This document shows positions 7,070 through 15,050 of a DNA stretch of 34,358 nucleotides, piece after piece (within the stretch, counting starts at the first letter, position 1; each line of letters opens with the position of its first letter). Origin of the DNA: Anaerozeibacter quisquiliarum (lineage in GTDB: Bacteria; Bacillota; Clostridia; Christensenellales; Aristaeellaceae); the NCBI GenBank assembly GCA_051162045.1, contig JBISDI010000041.1. One strand, written 5' to 3'. A program made the position numbers and the translations under genes. Under the pieces are notes generated by a model. The model had not been told where the DNA came from, made no database searches, and saw only the letters and a list, made by a program, of their open reading frames with translations.

Positions 7070-7911
7070 TGCGCAGGCAGCTGATAAAGGGTTTGATGGC
7101 GGCCGGACGCGTGGTTCTTCTGGCGCTTTTTCTCTTGGCGGTGGTGCTGCCGATCTACTGGATGGGGATCACCTCGTTCAAGACCCATGCAGAGATTATC
7201 GACGCGCAGAACCTGACCTACTTCCCGAGAAGCTTCACGGCTGAAAACTACAATCAGCTGTTTTCGATGTACGATTACGGGCAGATACTCAAGAACTCGG
7301 TGATCGTGTCGGTCGCGACCGCGATCTGCATAACCTTGCTTTCGATCTTGGGCGGCTACTCGATGGCGCGCTATACATTCCGCGGCAAGAGCGCGATGCT
7401 GCTTTTCTTTCTGGTCACGCAGATGATCCCGGGGATCCTCGTCATCATCCCGCTGTACCTGATCTACGCGAAGCTGAACCTCATCAACACCCGGTTCAGC
7501 CTGTTCGTCTACTACCTGATCGTCAATCTGCCGTTTTGCGTAATCACGATGCGAAGCTTCTTCGAGCGCATCCCCTACACGCTGGAGGAGGCTGCCTCCG
7601 TGGACGGATGCACCAGGGGGCAGGGCCTTCGGCGGATTGTGCTGCCGGTCATGTTCCCGGGCATCGTCGCGGTGTTTGTGTTCGCGTTCATCGGCGCGTG
7701 GAACGAGCTGATCGCCGGTACGATCTTCATCAGCACCTCGGACATGTGGACGATTCCGGTAGGCCTGAAGTCATTGATCGGAAAATACGATGTCAAATGG
7801 GGCGTCCTGATGGCTGGCGGCGTGCTGGCGTTATTGCCCACCGCGGCCATGTTCGCGGTGATGCAACGCTTTGTCGTCGAGGGCCTGACGGCGGGCGCCG
7901 TGAAGGAGTGA
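7069..7911 (+). CDS. CUT1 sugar ABC importer, permease 2 (MalG/UgpE type)
   Basis: 280 residues, about six membrane helices, with the EAA loop at about 173-193 (EEAASVDGCTRGQGLRRIVLP). The start is taken as the GTG at 7069, which shares its G with the stop codon of permease 1; GGGCGGG lies about ten bases before it. An in-frame ATG at 7096 would remove the leading part of the first membrane helix and is less likely. It forms a heterodimer with permease 1. The gntR gene begins five bases after its stop codon. Confidence 0.9.
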   Translation: MRRQLIKGLMAAGRVVLLALFLLAVVLPIYWMGITSFKTHAEIIDAQNLTYFPRSFTAENYNQLFSMYDYGQILKNSVIVSVATAICITLLSILGGYSMARYTFRGKSAMLLFFLVTQMIPGILVIIPLYLIYAKLNLINTRFSLFVYYLIVNLPFCVITMRSFFERIPYTLEEAASVDGCTRGQGLRRIVLPVMFPGIVAVFVFAFIGAWNELIAGTIFISTSDMWTIPVGLKSLIGKYDVKWGVLMAGGVLALLPTAAMFAVMQRFVVEGLTAGAVKE

Positions 7912-7915
7912 AGCC

Positions 7916-8617
7916 ATGAAGCGGTCCGAACAGCGCATCGAACCGGTTTCGAAGGACCTTTTGCACGTGCGGGTGTCCAGCGCGATCTGCCGGTACATCC
8001 GCGCGGAGGGCCTGCGCGTCGGCGACAAGTTGCCGTCGGAGCGGACGCTGGCCGAGCGGCTTTCCACCGGGCGCAATACCGTGCGGGAGGCGCTGGGGAT
8101 GCTCCGGTCGGAGGGCGTCGTCGAGATCGAGCCCAGCAAGGGTACCTTCGTCCGGCGGGAGTCGGTGGAGCCGCCGCTTACGATGGAGCTCCTTCGCGTA
8201 GACTACCGCGACCTGCTGGAGATCAAGATGTGGCTGGAATCGCTGGCCATCCGGCGGGCGGCGCAATGCGCCACCGCGGAGCAGTTGGACAGGCTGATCG
8301 ACCTTGGCAGGCAGCTGAACGCGCTGGCTGAGGAGGGCGACTTCTCAATCGCGCTGGACCGCGAGTTTCACATACAGTTGCTGAACTGCGGCGGCAGCAG
8401 CACGCTCTCGCAGATGGTGCTGTCGCTGGTGGATGCGCTCAACGACTATTCGGGCATTTTCGAAGGCGCGGCGTCACTGTGGATCAAGACCATTCCATAC
8501 CACCTGGAGATGGCCGAGGCGCTTCGCGACAAGAAGCTGAGCTTCGCACTGGCCGCGCACGAGTACATTCGCATGTACGATCTGCAGGTGCTGGACGAGC
8601 CTTCCGGAAAACCGTAG
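7916..8617 (+). CDS. GntR-family regulator, FadR subfamily (FCD domain)
   Basis: 233 residues. The winged HTH covers about 15-80, with the signature LPSERTLAERLSTGRNTVREAL. The C-terminal all-helical FCD domain (about 95-225) keeps the metal-binding set D148, H152 (DREFH), H196 and H215, so it probably binds a metal and a small acid or sugar-acid effector. GAAGGAGTGAAG lies upstream of the ATG. It is cotranscribed between the transporter and the hydrolases, so it probably controls this operon, most likely through the palindrome at 3348-3364. The effector is unknown; FCD proteins usually sense carboxylates, so a catabolite such as an aldonate is plausible. Confidence 0.88.
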   Translation: MKRSEQRIEPVSKDLLHVRVSSAICRYIRAEGLRVGDKLPSERTLAERLSTGRNTVREALGMLRSEGVVEIEPSKGTFVRRESVEPPLTMELLRVDYRDLLEIKMWLESLAIRRAAQCATAEQLDRLIDLGRQLNALAEEGDFSIALDREFHIQLLNCGGSSTLSQMVLSLVDALNDYSGIFEGAASLWIKTIPYHLEMAEALRDKKLSFALAAHEYIRMYDLQVLDEPSGKP

Positions 8618-8629
8618 GAGGGGAAACAA

Positions 8630-9871
8630 ATGGAAAACCGCATGAGCTGGTGGCGGGACGCGAAATTCGGCCTGTTCATTCATTGGGGGTTGTACGCGCT
8701 GCTTGCCGGAGAATACCGGGGCGTCAGAACCAACAACATCGCCGAGTGGATCATGCACGACCTCGGTATCTCGGCGCAAGAATACGAAAAGCTCGCGTCT
8801 CGGTTCAATCCCGACAGCTTCGACGCCGACAGGATCGCGCGCCTCGCGCGGGACACCGGCATGAAGTACGTCGTCCTCACCGCGAAGCACCACGAGGGCT
8901 TCGCGATGTACCGCTCAAAGGCCGACCGCTACAACGTGGTGGACGCGACGCCCTGGGGCCGGGACCCCGCGCGGGCGCTGCGCGAGGCCTGCGACCGGTA
9001 CGGCCTCAAGCTGTGCTTTTACTATTCGCAGGCGCAGGACTGGCATCATCCGGACGGCATCGAGGAGGGCGTACCGGACGAAGGGAAGGATTTCCGAAAC
9101 TACCTCGATCGGAAGTGCATCCCGCAAATCACCGAGCTTCTTACGGAGTACGGCGACGTGGGCCTCATCTGGTTCGATACGCCCATGAGCATGACCAAGG
9201 CGCAGTCGGAGGAGCTCAAGGCGCTGGTCCGGCGGCTGCAGCCGGATTGCCTGATCTCCGGGCGCATCGGAAACGGCCTGGGCGATTACATGACCACCGG
9301 CGACAACTTTATCCCGCTTTTGCCATACCCGGGTGATTTCGAGGTGCCCGCAACGATCAACGACACCTGGGGTTTCAGCCGTTTTGACCGGCGCTGGAAG
9401 AGCCCTGAAAAGCTGATTCGCAACCTCGTCAAGGTGGTCAGCCGCGGCGGCAATTTCCTGTTGAACATCGGCCCGGACGCGGCGGGCCGCGTGCCGGAGG
9501 CGTGCGAGCGGGTGCTCGGCGTGATCGGCGGTTTCCTCTCCCGGTGCGGCGAGAGCATCTATGGCACGCGGCCGGTTCCCGCATACCCCTACGACATAGA
9601 CTGGGGTTATTTCACATCCCGCCCCGGGAAGCTCTATATCCATGTGTTTGAGGAGATGCCGGATGTGTACCTTCTCAACATGGCCAATACGCCAAAGCGT
9701 GCGTACCTGCTCTCCGACGGGCGTGAACTCACGCTGAAAGAGCGCGTCACCTGCGAGGGCGACCACAGCTGGCGCATCCTGTGGCCGGGCGAACAGCCCA
9801 AGGATATCGATACCGTCATCTGCGTCGAGATCGAAGAGGATCAGGTCGCCTTCGAGGCGATCAAGGGGTGA
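8630..9871 (+). CDS. Alpha-L-fucosidase, glycoside hydrolase family 29
   Basis: 413 residues, cytoplasmic (no signal peptide). The GH29 barrel is recognised from AKFGLFIHWGLYALLAGEY (11-29), LTAKHHEGFAMYRSK (83-97) and LIWFDTPMS (179-187), where D183 is at the position of the catalytic nucleophile (usually WFDG or WFDT). It hydrolyses terminal alpha-L-fucosides with retention. A short C-terminal beta region follows the barrel from about residue 310. The acid/base residue is not conserved across the family and I do not assign it. TAGGAGGGG precedes the ATG. Lack of secretion implies the substrate is imported whole by the upstream ABC system. A fucosidase-like enzyme on a methylated or related 6-deoxy sugar cannot be excluded. 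Confidence 0.88.
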   Translation: MENRMSWWRDAKFGLFIHWGLYALLAGEYRGVRTNNIAEWIMHDLGISAQEYEKLASRFNPDSFDADRIARLARDTGMKYVVLTAKHHEGFAMYRSKADRYNVVDATPWGRDPARALREACDRYGLKLCFYYSQAQDWHHPDGIEEGVPDEGKDFRNYLDRKCIPQITELLTEYGDVGLIWFDTPMSMTKAQSEELKALVRRLQPDCLISGRIGNGLGDYMTTGDNFIPLLPYPGDFEVPATINDTWGFSRFDRRWKSPEKLIRNLVKVVSRGGNFLLNIGPDAAGRVPEACERVLGVIGGFLSRCGESIYGTRPVPAYPYDIDWGYFTSRPGKLYIHVFEEMPDVYLLNMANTPKRAYLLSDGRELTLKERVTCEGDHSWRILWPGEQPKDIDTVICVEIEEDQVAFEAIKG

Positions 9872-9876
9872 GGGAC

Positions 9877-12612
9877 ATGGCGGGCGAACGCGGCGCGATC
9901 AGACGCCTTCAATACCCCGCGCGTGAAGCGCGGGTCAACACCCGGTGGTGGTGGTACGGTGGCGCGGTGGAAAAGCGAGAGATCCGGCTGCAGCTCGAAG
10001 CCATGCGGGACGCCGGGATCGGCGGCGTCGAGATACAGTTCCTCTATCCGCTGGACTTTGACGACGCGTCTGCCGGGCAAAGGCACATCGATTTCTTTTC
10101 ACCGGAGTTCTTTGACATCCTGGACTTTACGCTCACCTGCGCGAGGGAGATGGACATCGGCGTCGACCTGACGCTGGGCTCCGGCTGGCCGTTCGGCGGC
10201 TCCTTCGTCGAGGATACGATGGCGCCGGATATTCTGGTGCCGCTGAGCCACGACGTGACCGGCCCAACGCTTTTTTCGTTCGACTACACCTGCGTGCTGC
10301 CGGGCGAGATCGAGCGGGTTGTGCTTTGCCGGGTGCGGGACGGCGTCCCGGACGCGCAGACCGCCCGGGACGTCACGGACTGCGTCCAGCCCACGTTTAT
10401 CGAAACCTGGCGTTGGGGCAGCAAACTGGAAGTCGCGATTCCCGAAGGGCCGCACAGGGTCTTCACCTTCGTCGTGCAGAAATACAAGCAGAACATAGGA
10501 AAGCCCGCGCCCAACATGCAGGGGCTGGCCATCGACCACTGCCGAAAGGACGTCGCGGATTTCTACTTCCGCACGATGGGCGACGCGCTGATCGCTCGGC
10601 TGGGGCGGGGGCGCATCCGCTCGTTCTTCTGCGACTCCATCGAGCTGGGCGGCTGCAACTGGACGGAACCGTTGCTTTCAGAATTCAAAGCCCGCCGGGG
10701 GTACGACCTCGCGCCCTACCTGCCTGCGCTCTGGGGCGACTTGGGTGAGGTCACCAAGCCCGTCCGCTACGATTACTTCAAAACCTTCTCGGAACTCACG
10801 CTCGAAGGGTTTTTTGAGAACTTCACCGCCTGGTGCGGGGCGTGGGGCGTAACTTCAAGGACGCAGGCGCATGGCATCTGGGCCGACATCCTGAAGGCCT
10901 ACGCATCCGCCGACATTCCGGAGGGTGAAACCTTCGGCCTGCACGACCGGTACGTGGTGAATACTGTGCACCGCCGGCTCGCCGTGTCGGCGGGCCTCTG
11001 CTACGATCGGCCCATCGTTTCAAACGAGAGCTTTACGTGGCTGCGAACGCCGAGGTTTTTGGAAACGCCGGAGATGGTCAAACGCGCCTTCGACGCCATC
11101 ATGGTGGACGGCATTCAGATGATCGTCAACCATGGCTTCTCCTACTCGCCGGAGCGCGCGGGGAAACCGGGCTGGAATTTCTACGCCTCCTCCATGCTGA
11201 ATCCGAACAATACCTGGTGGCGCTTTTACCCTGAATTGTCCGCCTACATGAACAGGGTGTGCTCGTTGATGCAGGGCGGCCCGGCTGTAAGCGAGGTCAT
11301 GGTCTACATTCCTGCGGGGGACATCTGGTCGGATTCACCGATGGCGGAGCTGCACATGGCGCTGCGCGTCGAGGACTACGTCGGCAAGGACACGGTGAAC
11401 CGACTGCAACGGGCGGGCTATTGGTTTACATACGTAAATGACGAGGTATTGTGCGACCGGGGTACGTTGGAAGACGGCGCGCTGCGGATCGGCATCAATC
11501 GGTACAGGGCGCTGCTGCTCATCGGGTGTACGCGCCTGCCGGTAGAGACGGCCCAGGCGATCGCCCGGATGGACGGGGCGGGCGTCGCGGTCATCGCGTG
11601 CGGGGGCCTTCCGGCTGACGGCTGCGGGCTTTTGCACAGGGAGGAAAACGCGGAAGCGGTGCGGCGCGCGATGACGTCCCTGAGAAACGCGCGAATCGTG
11701 CCGGACCGGCGCGACGGCCTGATCGAGGCGCTTCGTGAAGTGCTGGAACCCGACCTCGTGGTCGAGGGTGGAGACGCGCAGGACGTGGGCTTTATCCGCC
11801 GCCGTGTGGACGGGCAAGACGCCTACTTCATCGCCAACATTTCCGCGAAGGCCCGGCGCGCGGTGCTGACCCTCCGGGCGTGCGGCGGAGTGCGGCTCTA
11901 CGACCCGATGGCGGAGCTGTACATGGCGCCGGTCTCGCTTACGGACTCGGGCGGCCGAGCGCGCGTGGAGATCGATTTGGAGCCCAACCAATCGCTGGTA
12001 TTGATTGCCGGCGAGGAAGGCCTCGCGCCCCGCCCTGCCGATGTTTACCGAAAGGTGTTGCGCTTGAATGGCTGGACGCTCGCGGTGGACAAAGAGACCG
12101 TCGCGGAGGGCCTCGAGGACCCGGTGGGATGGGAGCGGTACGAAAAGACGCGCTACCACAGCGGCGACGGGGTGTATTGGGCGGATTTCGAGCTGGACAG
12201 GGATCGGGCGCTCTTCGTAGAATTGACCCGGCTGGACTGCTGCTGCGACGTACTGCTGGATGGCGAAACCGTTTCATCCATCTGGAAGGCGCCGCTTCGC
12301 GCGCGGCTGGGCATAATCTCAAAGGGCGCGCACCGGTTGACCCTTCGCGTCGTAAACACGTGGATCAACCATGTGATCGACCCAAACCGGCCGGAGAGGG
12401 AACAGGAGAACTCGGTAGACGCGCGCTGGCCGTATTTCACCAACATCATCGGCGATATTCGAAGGCGCAGGCTGTACGCGGGCAAGGAGCGCGCGGCGAT
12501 CAAGGAGCCTCAGCCGTCCGGCGTCAGCGGGCCTGTGCATCTTGTGACGTGCGGTACCGAACCGCCGAGCGGCGCTAAGGGTTCCGCCGCAAAGCTCAAA
12601 GCCTCGACGTAG
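9877..12612 (+). CDS. Glycoside hydrolase, GH106-type alpha-L-rhamnosidase
   Basis: 911 residues, no signal peptide. I chose the ATG at 9877 because AGGGGTGAGGG ends a few bases before it; the frame is open further upstream only inside the fucosidase gene. GH106-like landmarks: RWWWYGGAVEKREIRLQLEA (23-42) followed by AGIGGVEI, the FFCDSIELGGCNWT segment (D253, E256) with the following GYDLAPYLPAL, and VSNESFTW (E384). A beta-sandwich resembling the GH2 sugar-binding domain occupies about 760-840. It would release terminal alpha-L-rhamnose. Paired with a fucosidase, it suggests fragments of rhamnogalacturonan-type pectin or a plant or microbial rhamnoside. The last ~20 codons, from about 12550, lie inside a dispersed intergenic repeat, so the native C-terminus has apparently been replaced. 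Confidence 0.82.
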   Translation: MAGERGAIRRLQYPAREARVNTRWWWYGGAVEKREIRLQLEAMRDAGIGGVEIQFLYPLDFDDASAGQRHIDFFSPEFFDILDFTLTCAREMDIGVDLTLGSGWPFGGSFVEDTMAPDILVPLSHDVTGPTLFSFDYTCVLPGEIERVVLCRVRDGVPDAQTARDVTDCVQPTFIETWRWGSKLEVAIPEGPHRVFTFVVQKYKQNIGKPAPNMQGLAIDHCRKDVADFYFRTMGDALIARLGRGRIRSFFCDSIELGGCNWTEPLLSEFKARRGYDLAPYLPALWGDLGEVTKPVRYDYFKTFSELTLEGFFENFTAWCGAWGVTSRTQAHGIWADILKAYASADIPEGETFGLHDRYVVNTVHRRLAVSAGLCYDRPIVSNESFTWLRTPRFLETPEMVKRAFDAIMVDGIQMIVNHGFSYSPERAGKPGWNFYASSMLNPNNTWWRFYPELSAYMNRVCSLMQGGPAVSEVMVYIPAGDIWSDSPMAELHMALRVEDYVGKDTVNRLQRAGYWFTYVNDEVLCDRGTLEDGALRIGINRYRALLLIGCTRLPVETAQAIARMDGAGVAVIACGGLPADGCGLLHREENAEAVRRAMTSLRNARIVPDRRDGLIEALREVLEPDLVVEGGDAQDVGFIRRRVDGQDAYFIANISAKARRAVLTLRACGGVRLYDPMAELYMAPVSLTDSGGRARVEIDLEPNQSLVLIAGEEGLAPRPADVYRKVLRLNGWTLAVDKETVAEGLEDPVGWERYEKTRYHSGDGVYWADFELDRDRALFVELTRLDCCCDVLLDGETVSSIWKAPLRARLGIISKGAHRLTLRVVNTWINHVIDPNRPEREQENSVDARWPYFTNIIGDIRRRRLYAGKERAAIKEPQPSGVSGPVHLVTCGTEPPSGAKGSAAKLKAST

Positions 12613-12696
12613 CGCCGCTGTGCCCGCGCTTTCAGGCTGTGCGAGGACGAAAAACCACTCGTCTGATGAACGCGTTAATGATCTCGGCCGGGATGG
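12550..12696. repeat. Dispersed intergenic repeat, copy A
   Basis: Segment 12550-12587 matches 14544-14581 at 36 of 38 bases, and 12649-12696 matches 14634-14680 and 27634-27679 imperfectly (shared core near AACCACTCG, then CTGATGAACGCG). Between them is a degraded version of the hairpin that is perfect in copy B. The copy lies exactly between two convergent genes and includes the last ~20 codons of the GH106 gene and the last six codons and stop of the Crp-type gene. Confidence 0.75.
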
Positions 12697-13352
12697 GTTT
12701 TTGCCGCGCCGTTTGTGCGCATCCGCACTCTTCGGTTGGAGACGTCGATCAGGCCTTCGTCCTTCATTTTTTTCAGCTCCCGAAACAGCGACGGCCGCTG
12801 GACGCCCAGATGGTCGGCAAGCTCCTTTTTGCTGATCGGAAGGAGGATATCGGAGGATCCCTGGAGGATGCTCTGCTGCCTCAGGTAGTCCAGGATGTTT
12901 TCGCGAAGCGTCTTGTACGCGAGCATCGCGATTCTGCGGTTCATGCCCAGCGTGTTTTCCGATAGCGACCGGATGAAGTGTATGACGAAGTCGTGGCCGT
13001 GAAGCAGTTCGGAGACCGCGCTTTTTTGAATGTGGAGCAGCTCACAGGCAGTGACCGCGTAGATGTTCAAAGGATACGCGTTGCTCTCCCCGAACAGCAG
13101 ATTGGCGCCGATGACCCCCTGCTCGTGAAACTCGAACATCGAGACCGCGGAACCGTTCTCGGAAAGGGAATATGCGGCCAGATTGCCGGACAGCACCACA
13201 TCCAATGTGGAGCAAGGATCGCGCTGGCGGTGCACCGTCGCGCCCTTGGCGTATTTCCTGCTGAATATCCGATGGTCCGCCACGCACCGCCGGAGCGCTT
13301 CGGGATCTGAATTCGAAAACATTGCAATCCGCCGCAGGCTCTCGGGATCCAT
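12675..13352 (-). CDS. Crp/Fnr-family transcriptional regulator
   Basis: 225 residues with the ATG at 13352, preceded by GGGGGTGAT; upstream in-frame starts are inside the promoter. A cyclic-nucleotide-binding-like beta-barrel (about 25-115), a dimerisation helix (about 118-160) and a winged HTH (about 172-205, ISKKELADHLGVQRPSLFREL) follow the Crp order. It lacks the N-terminal four-cysteine cluster of FNR and shows no obvious cAMP-binding RxS signature, so effector and class are open; it resembles the regulators of this family common in anaerobic Clostridia. It is divergent from the polyferredoxin and cupin genes, probably its targets. The last six codons and the stop lie in repeat copy A. 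Confidence 0.85.
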   Translation of the reverse strand: MDPESLRRIAMFSNSDPEALRRCVADHRIFSRKYAKGATVHRQRDPCSTLDVVLSGNLAAYSLSENGSAVSMFEFHEQGVIGANLLFGESNAYPLNIYAVTACELLHIQKSAVSELLHGHDFVIHFIRSLSENTLGMNRRIAMLAYKTLRENILDYLRQQSILQGSSDILLPISKKELADHLGVQRPSLFRELKKMKDEGLIDVSNRRVRMRTNGAAKTHPGRDH

Positions 13353-13378
13353 TGTATCACCCCCTGTCAATTGTATCA
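13351..13378. promoter_or_regulatory. Direct repeat ATTGTATCA in the crp/polyferredoxin spacer
   Basis: ATTGTATCA occurs at 13351-13359 and again at 13370-13378, exactly 19 bp apart, the first abutting the Crp-gene start codon. On the minus strand the distal copy is part of TGATACAAT, an extended -10, with TAGACA (13398-13393) 17 bp upstream. It may be a regulator-binding pair, a promoter duplication, or both. Confidence 0.4.
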
Positions 13379-13485
13379 AAAGGAAACATCGGTGTCTATT
13401 CTTTTCCGGCGGCATGCGCTATGATGATGCAGGAGGAGCTTTGCGGCAAGTCCCCGATACCGAGCGCCGCGAGCGAGGCAAACCT

Positions 13486-14166
13486 ATGAAAAAAACCTTA
13501 CAGCTTGTTTTTCAGGCGGTGTTTCTTGCGCTCTTCGTATGCCTGACCCTGAGCGGGCGCGCGCAGGTATGGATGGGCGTGTTTGCCCTATCCATCCTCG
13601 CCGCGTTCCTGTTGGGCCGCGTGTACTGCGGCTGGATCTGCCCGATCCATACCGTAATGCGGGGTATCGCGTGGATCAAAAAGAAGCTGCGGATTCCAAG
13701 CGCCCGGATTCCGTCATGGATGACGAAGCCGTGGGTTCGCATGTTCGCCTTGGGGTTGTTTCTTGCCGCATTCGCCTTCACCATGGCGACCGGGAAGAAA
13801 CTGCCGGTTCTCCCCGCGCTCTTTGCGTTGGGCGTCCTGCTGACGCTCGTGTTCCCCGAGGCGCTGTGGCACCGGCATCTGTGCCCCTATGGAACGATCC
13901 TTAGCCTTCCGGCCCGAAAGTCCGGGCGCGCGATGGTCATCGAATCCGCGCTGTGCAATGGCTGCGGTATGTGCCATCGCGTGTGTCCCGCAAAGGCGGT
14001 CGAAAAGCGTGAGCGCCATTATGAGATCCTCAAAAGCGAGTGCCTTGTATGCATGGCGTGTTCCGAGGCATGCAGGCAGGGGGCCATTGGCTACCAATCG
14101 ACAGGTTTGCGCAATGCGGGCCGCTCTCTTGAGCCCCGCGAACAGAACCGGCTTACAGGAGGTTGA
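13486..14166 (+). CDS. Membrane-bound 4Fe-4S polyferredoxin (NapH/NosR-like)
   Basis: 226 residues. About four hydrophobic segments (around 7-22, 28-46, 84-101, 107-124) carry the CGWICP (48-53) and CPYG (133-136) motifs typical of the NapH/NosR/CcoG-type membrane domain. A C-terminal cytoplasmic ferredoxin domain holds two [4Fe-4S] sites: C157, C160, C163, C167 and C186, C189, C192, C196. It would pass electrons between a membrane donor and a soluble acceptor; the partner is not in the window. The ATG at 13486 is preceded by GCGAGG; the frame is open further upstream without a ribosome site. It is about 130 bp from the divergent Crp-type gene and is followed by the cupin gene, whose ribosome site overlaps its end. 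Confidence 0.85.
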   Translation: MKKTLQLVFQAVFLALFVCLTLSGRAQVWMGVFALSILAAFLLGRVYCGWICPIHTVMRGIAWIKKKLRIPSARIPSWMTKPWVRMFALGLFLAAFAFTMATGKKLPVLPALFALGVLLTLVFPEALWHRHLCPYGTILSLPARKSGRAMVIESALCNGCGMCHRVCPAKAVEKRERHYEILKSECLVCMACSEACRQGAIGYQSTGLRNAGRSLEPREQNRLTGG

Positions 14167-14171
14167 CAGTG

Positions 14172-14486
14172 ATGATCGAGAAGGCGTATGAGTTGGTCGC
14201 GACGGACGAAAAGTCCGTCAAGAGGGTGATCGGGGACGAGAACCTTCATTACATCCACATGGTGTTTCCCAAGGGAGAAGGGCTCCCCGAGCACTTCTCA
14301 AATTCCAATGTGTACATGACGGTGGTCCGCGGGCGGCTCTCGATCGGGCTGGACGACCAGGAAGTGCGCGCATATCCGGCGGGAACGGTGCTGAAAATTC
14401 CGTTTAAGACCAAGATGAACGTGAGAAACATCGACGACGCGGTTCTGGAACTGATCGTCGTCAAGGCGCCCGCCCCGGGGGATTGA
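14172..14486 (+). CDS. Small cupin-domain protein
   Basis: 104 residues forming one small cupin barrel: HMVFPKGEGLPEHFSNSNVYMTVVRGRLSIGLDDQ is split by the typical glycine turn, followed by YPAGTVLKIPF. Cupin motif 1 is reduced (a single H in PEHF and a missing glutamate), so metal binding is doubtful. AGGAGG at 14157-14162 fits the ATG at 14172 (nine bases) or the in-frame GTG at 14169 (six bases). It follows the polyferredoxin gene by five bases and should be cotranscribed. Function unknown; a sensor or storage role linked to the same Crp regulon is possible. Confidence 0.75.
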   Translation: MIEKAYELVATDEKSVKRVIGDENLHYIHMVFPKGEGLPEHFSNSNVYMTVVRGRLSIGLDDQEVRAYPAGTVLKIPFKTKMNVRNIDDAVLELIVVKAPAPGD

Positions 14487-14543
14487 TGCCAAGCTCGGCC
14501 ATGCCCGCGCGCATCAGGCGGCGTCTTTCCCTCGCCGCACCGT

Positions 14544-14680
14544 TGCGGTACCGAACCGCCGGGCGGCGTTAAGGGTTCCGCTCCGGCCAAACCCGAAGGC
14601 CTCGCGCCGAGGCTTTCGGGCTGGGCCGGAGCGGAAAACCCACTCGCCTGATGAACGCATGGATGGTTTCGGTCGGTATC
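14544..14680. repeat. Dispersed intergenic repeat, copy B, with large hairpin
   Basis: Core 1 at 14544-14581 is 36/38 identical to copy A. Inside lies a two-step hairpin, 14578-14634: an 11-bp outer stem (14578-14588 with 14624-14634) and a 13-bp inner stem (14592-14604 with 14608-14620, one G-T), loop CGC. Core 2 (14634-14680) matches copies A and C. It fills the space between the convergent cupin and NifX-like genes and overlaps the NifX-like stop codon by two bases. It may act as a bidirectional transcription end, although no long T-tract follows. Confidence 0.78.
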
Positions 14681-15038
14681 AACCGCAGTTTCCACCCTTT
14701 TCCATCGCGTGCTCGTGGCAGACCTCGCCGCTTGATTGCAGTTCGCCCTTCAGGTATTGTTCAGCCGCCGTGCGCGCGTCTCCGGACGCCCCGACGACCA
14801 CTTCGACGTTCCTCTCTTGAAAAATCTGCACCGCGCCGCCGCCCATGCCTCCCGCCAGGATGGTCGTCACGCCCATGTCCGCAAGGAAGTTGGGCAGAAA
14901 GCCCGGCTTGTGGCCCGGATTGGGAACGGATTGCTCCGAAGCGATGCGGCCGTCCCGCACCTCGTAGAGGTTGAAGTTCTCGCAATGTCCAAAATGCCCG
15001 CAGATGATCTTTCCGTTGCTCGGTACCGCGATTTTCAT
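14679..15038 (-). CDS. NifX/NifB-type Fe-Mo cofactor-binding-like protein (distal copy)
   Basis: 119 residues of the dinitrogenase iron-molybdenum cofactor family (NifX, NifY, C-terminal NifB, Orp). The RNase-H-like core is visible as MKIAVPS, a GHFGHCENFNLYEV segment, GFLPNFLADMGVTTILAGGMGGGAVQIF and ERNVEVVVGASG. This fold binds metal-sulfur clusters non-covalently. A C-terminal tail rich in His, Cys and acidic residues (CHEHAMEKGGNCG) may add metal ligands. GAAGGAGG sits eight bases before the ATG. It is the last gene of an eight-gene minus-strand set and lies 12 bp after the MBL-fold gene. No nitrogenase genes are present, so an Orp-like or cluster-carrier role is more likely than nitrogen fixation. 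Confidence 0.85.
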   Translation of the reverse strand: MKIAVPSNGKIICGHFGHCENFNLYEVRDGRIASEQSVPNPGHKPGFLPNFLADMGVTTILAGGMGGGAVQIFQERNVEVVVGASGDARTAAEQYLKGELQSSGEVCHEHAMEKGGNCG

Positions 15039-15050
15039 GGTTGTCCTCCT

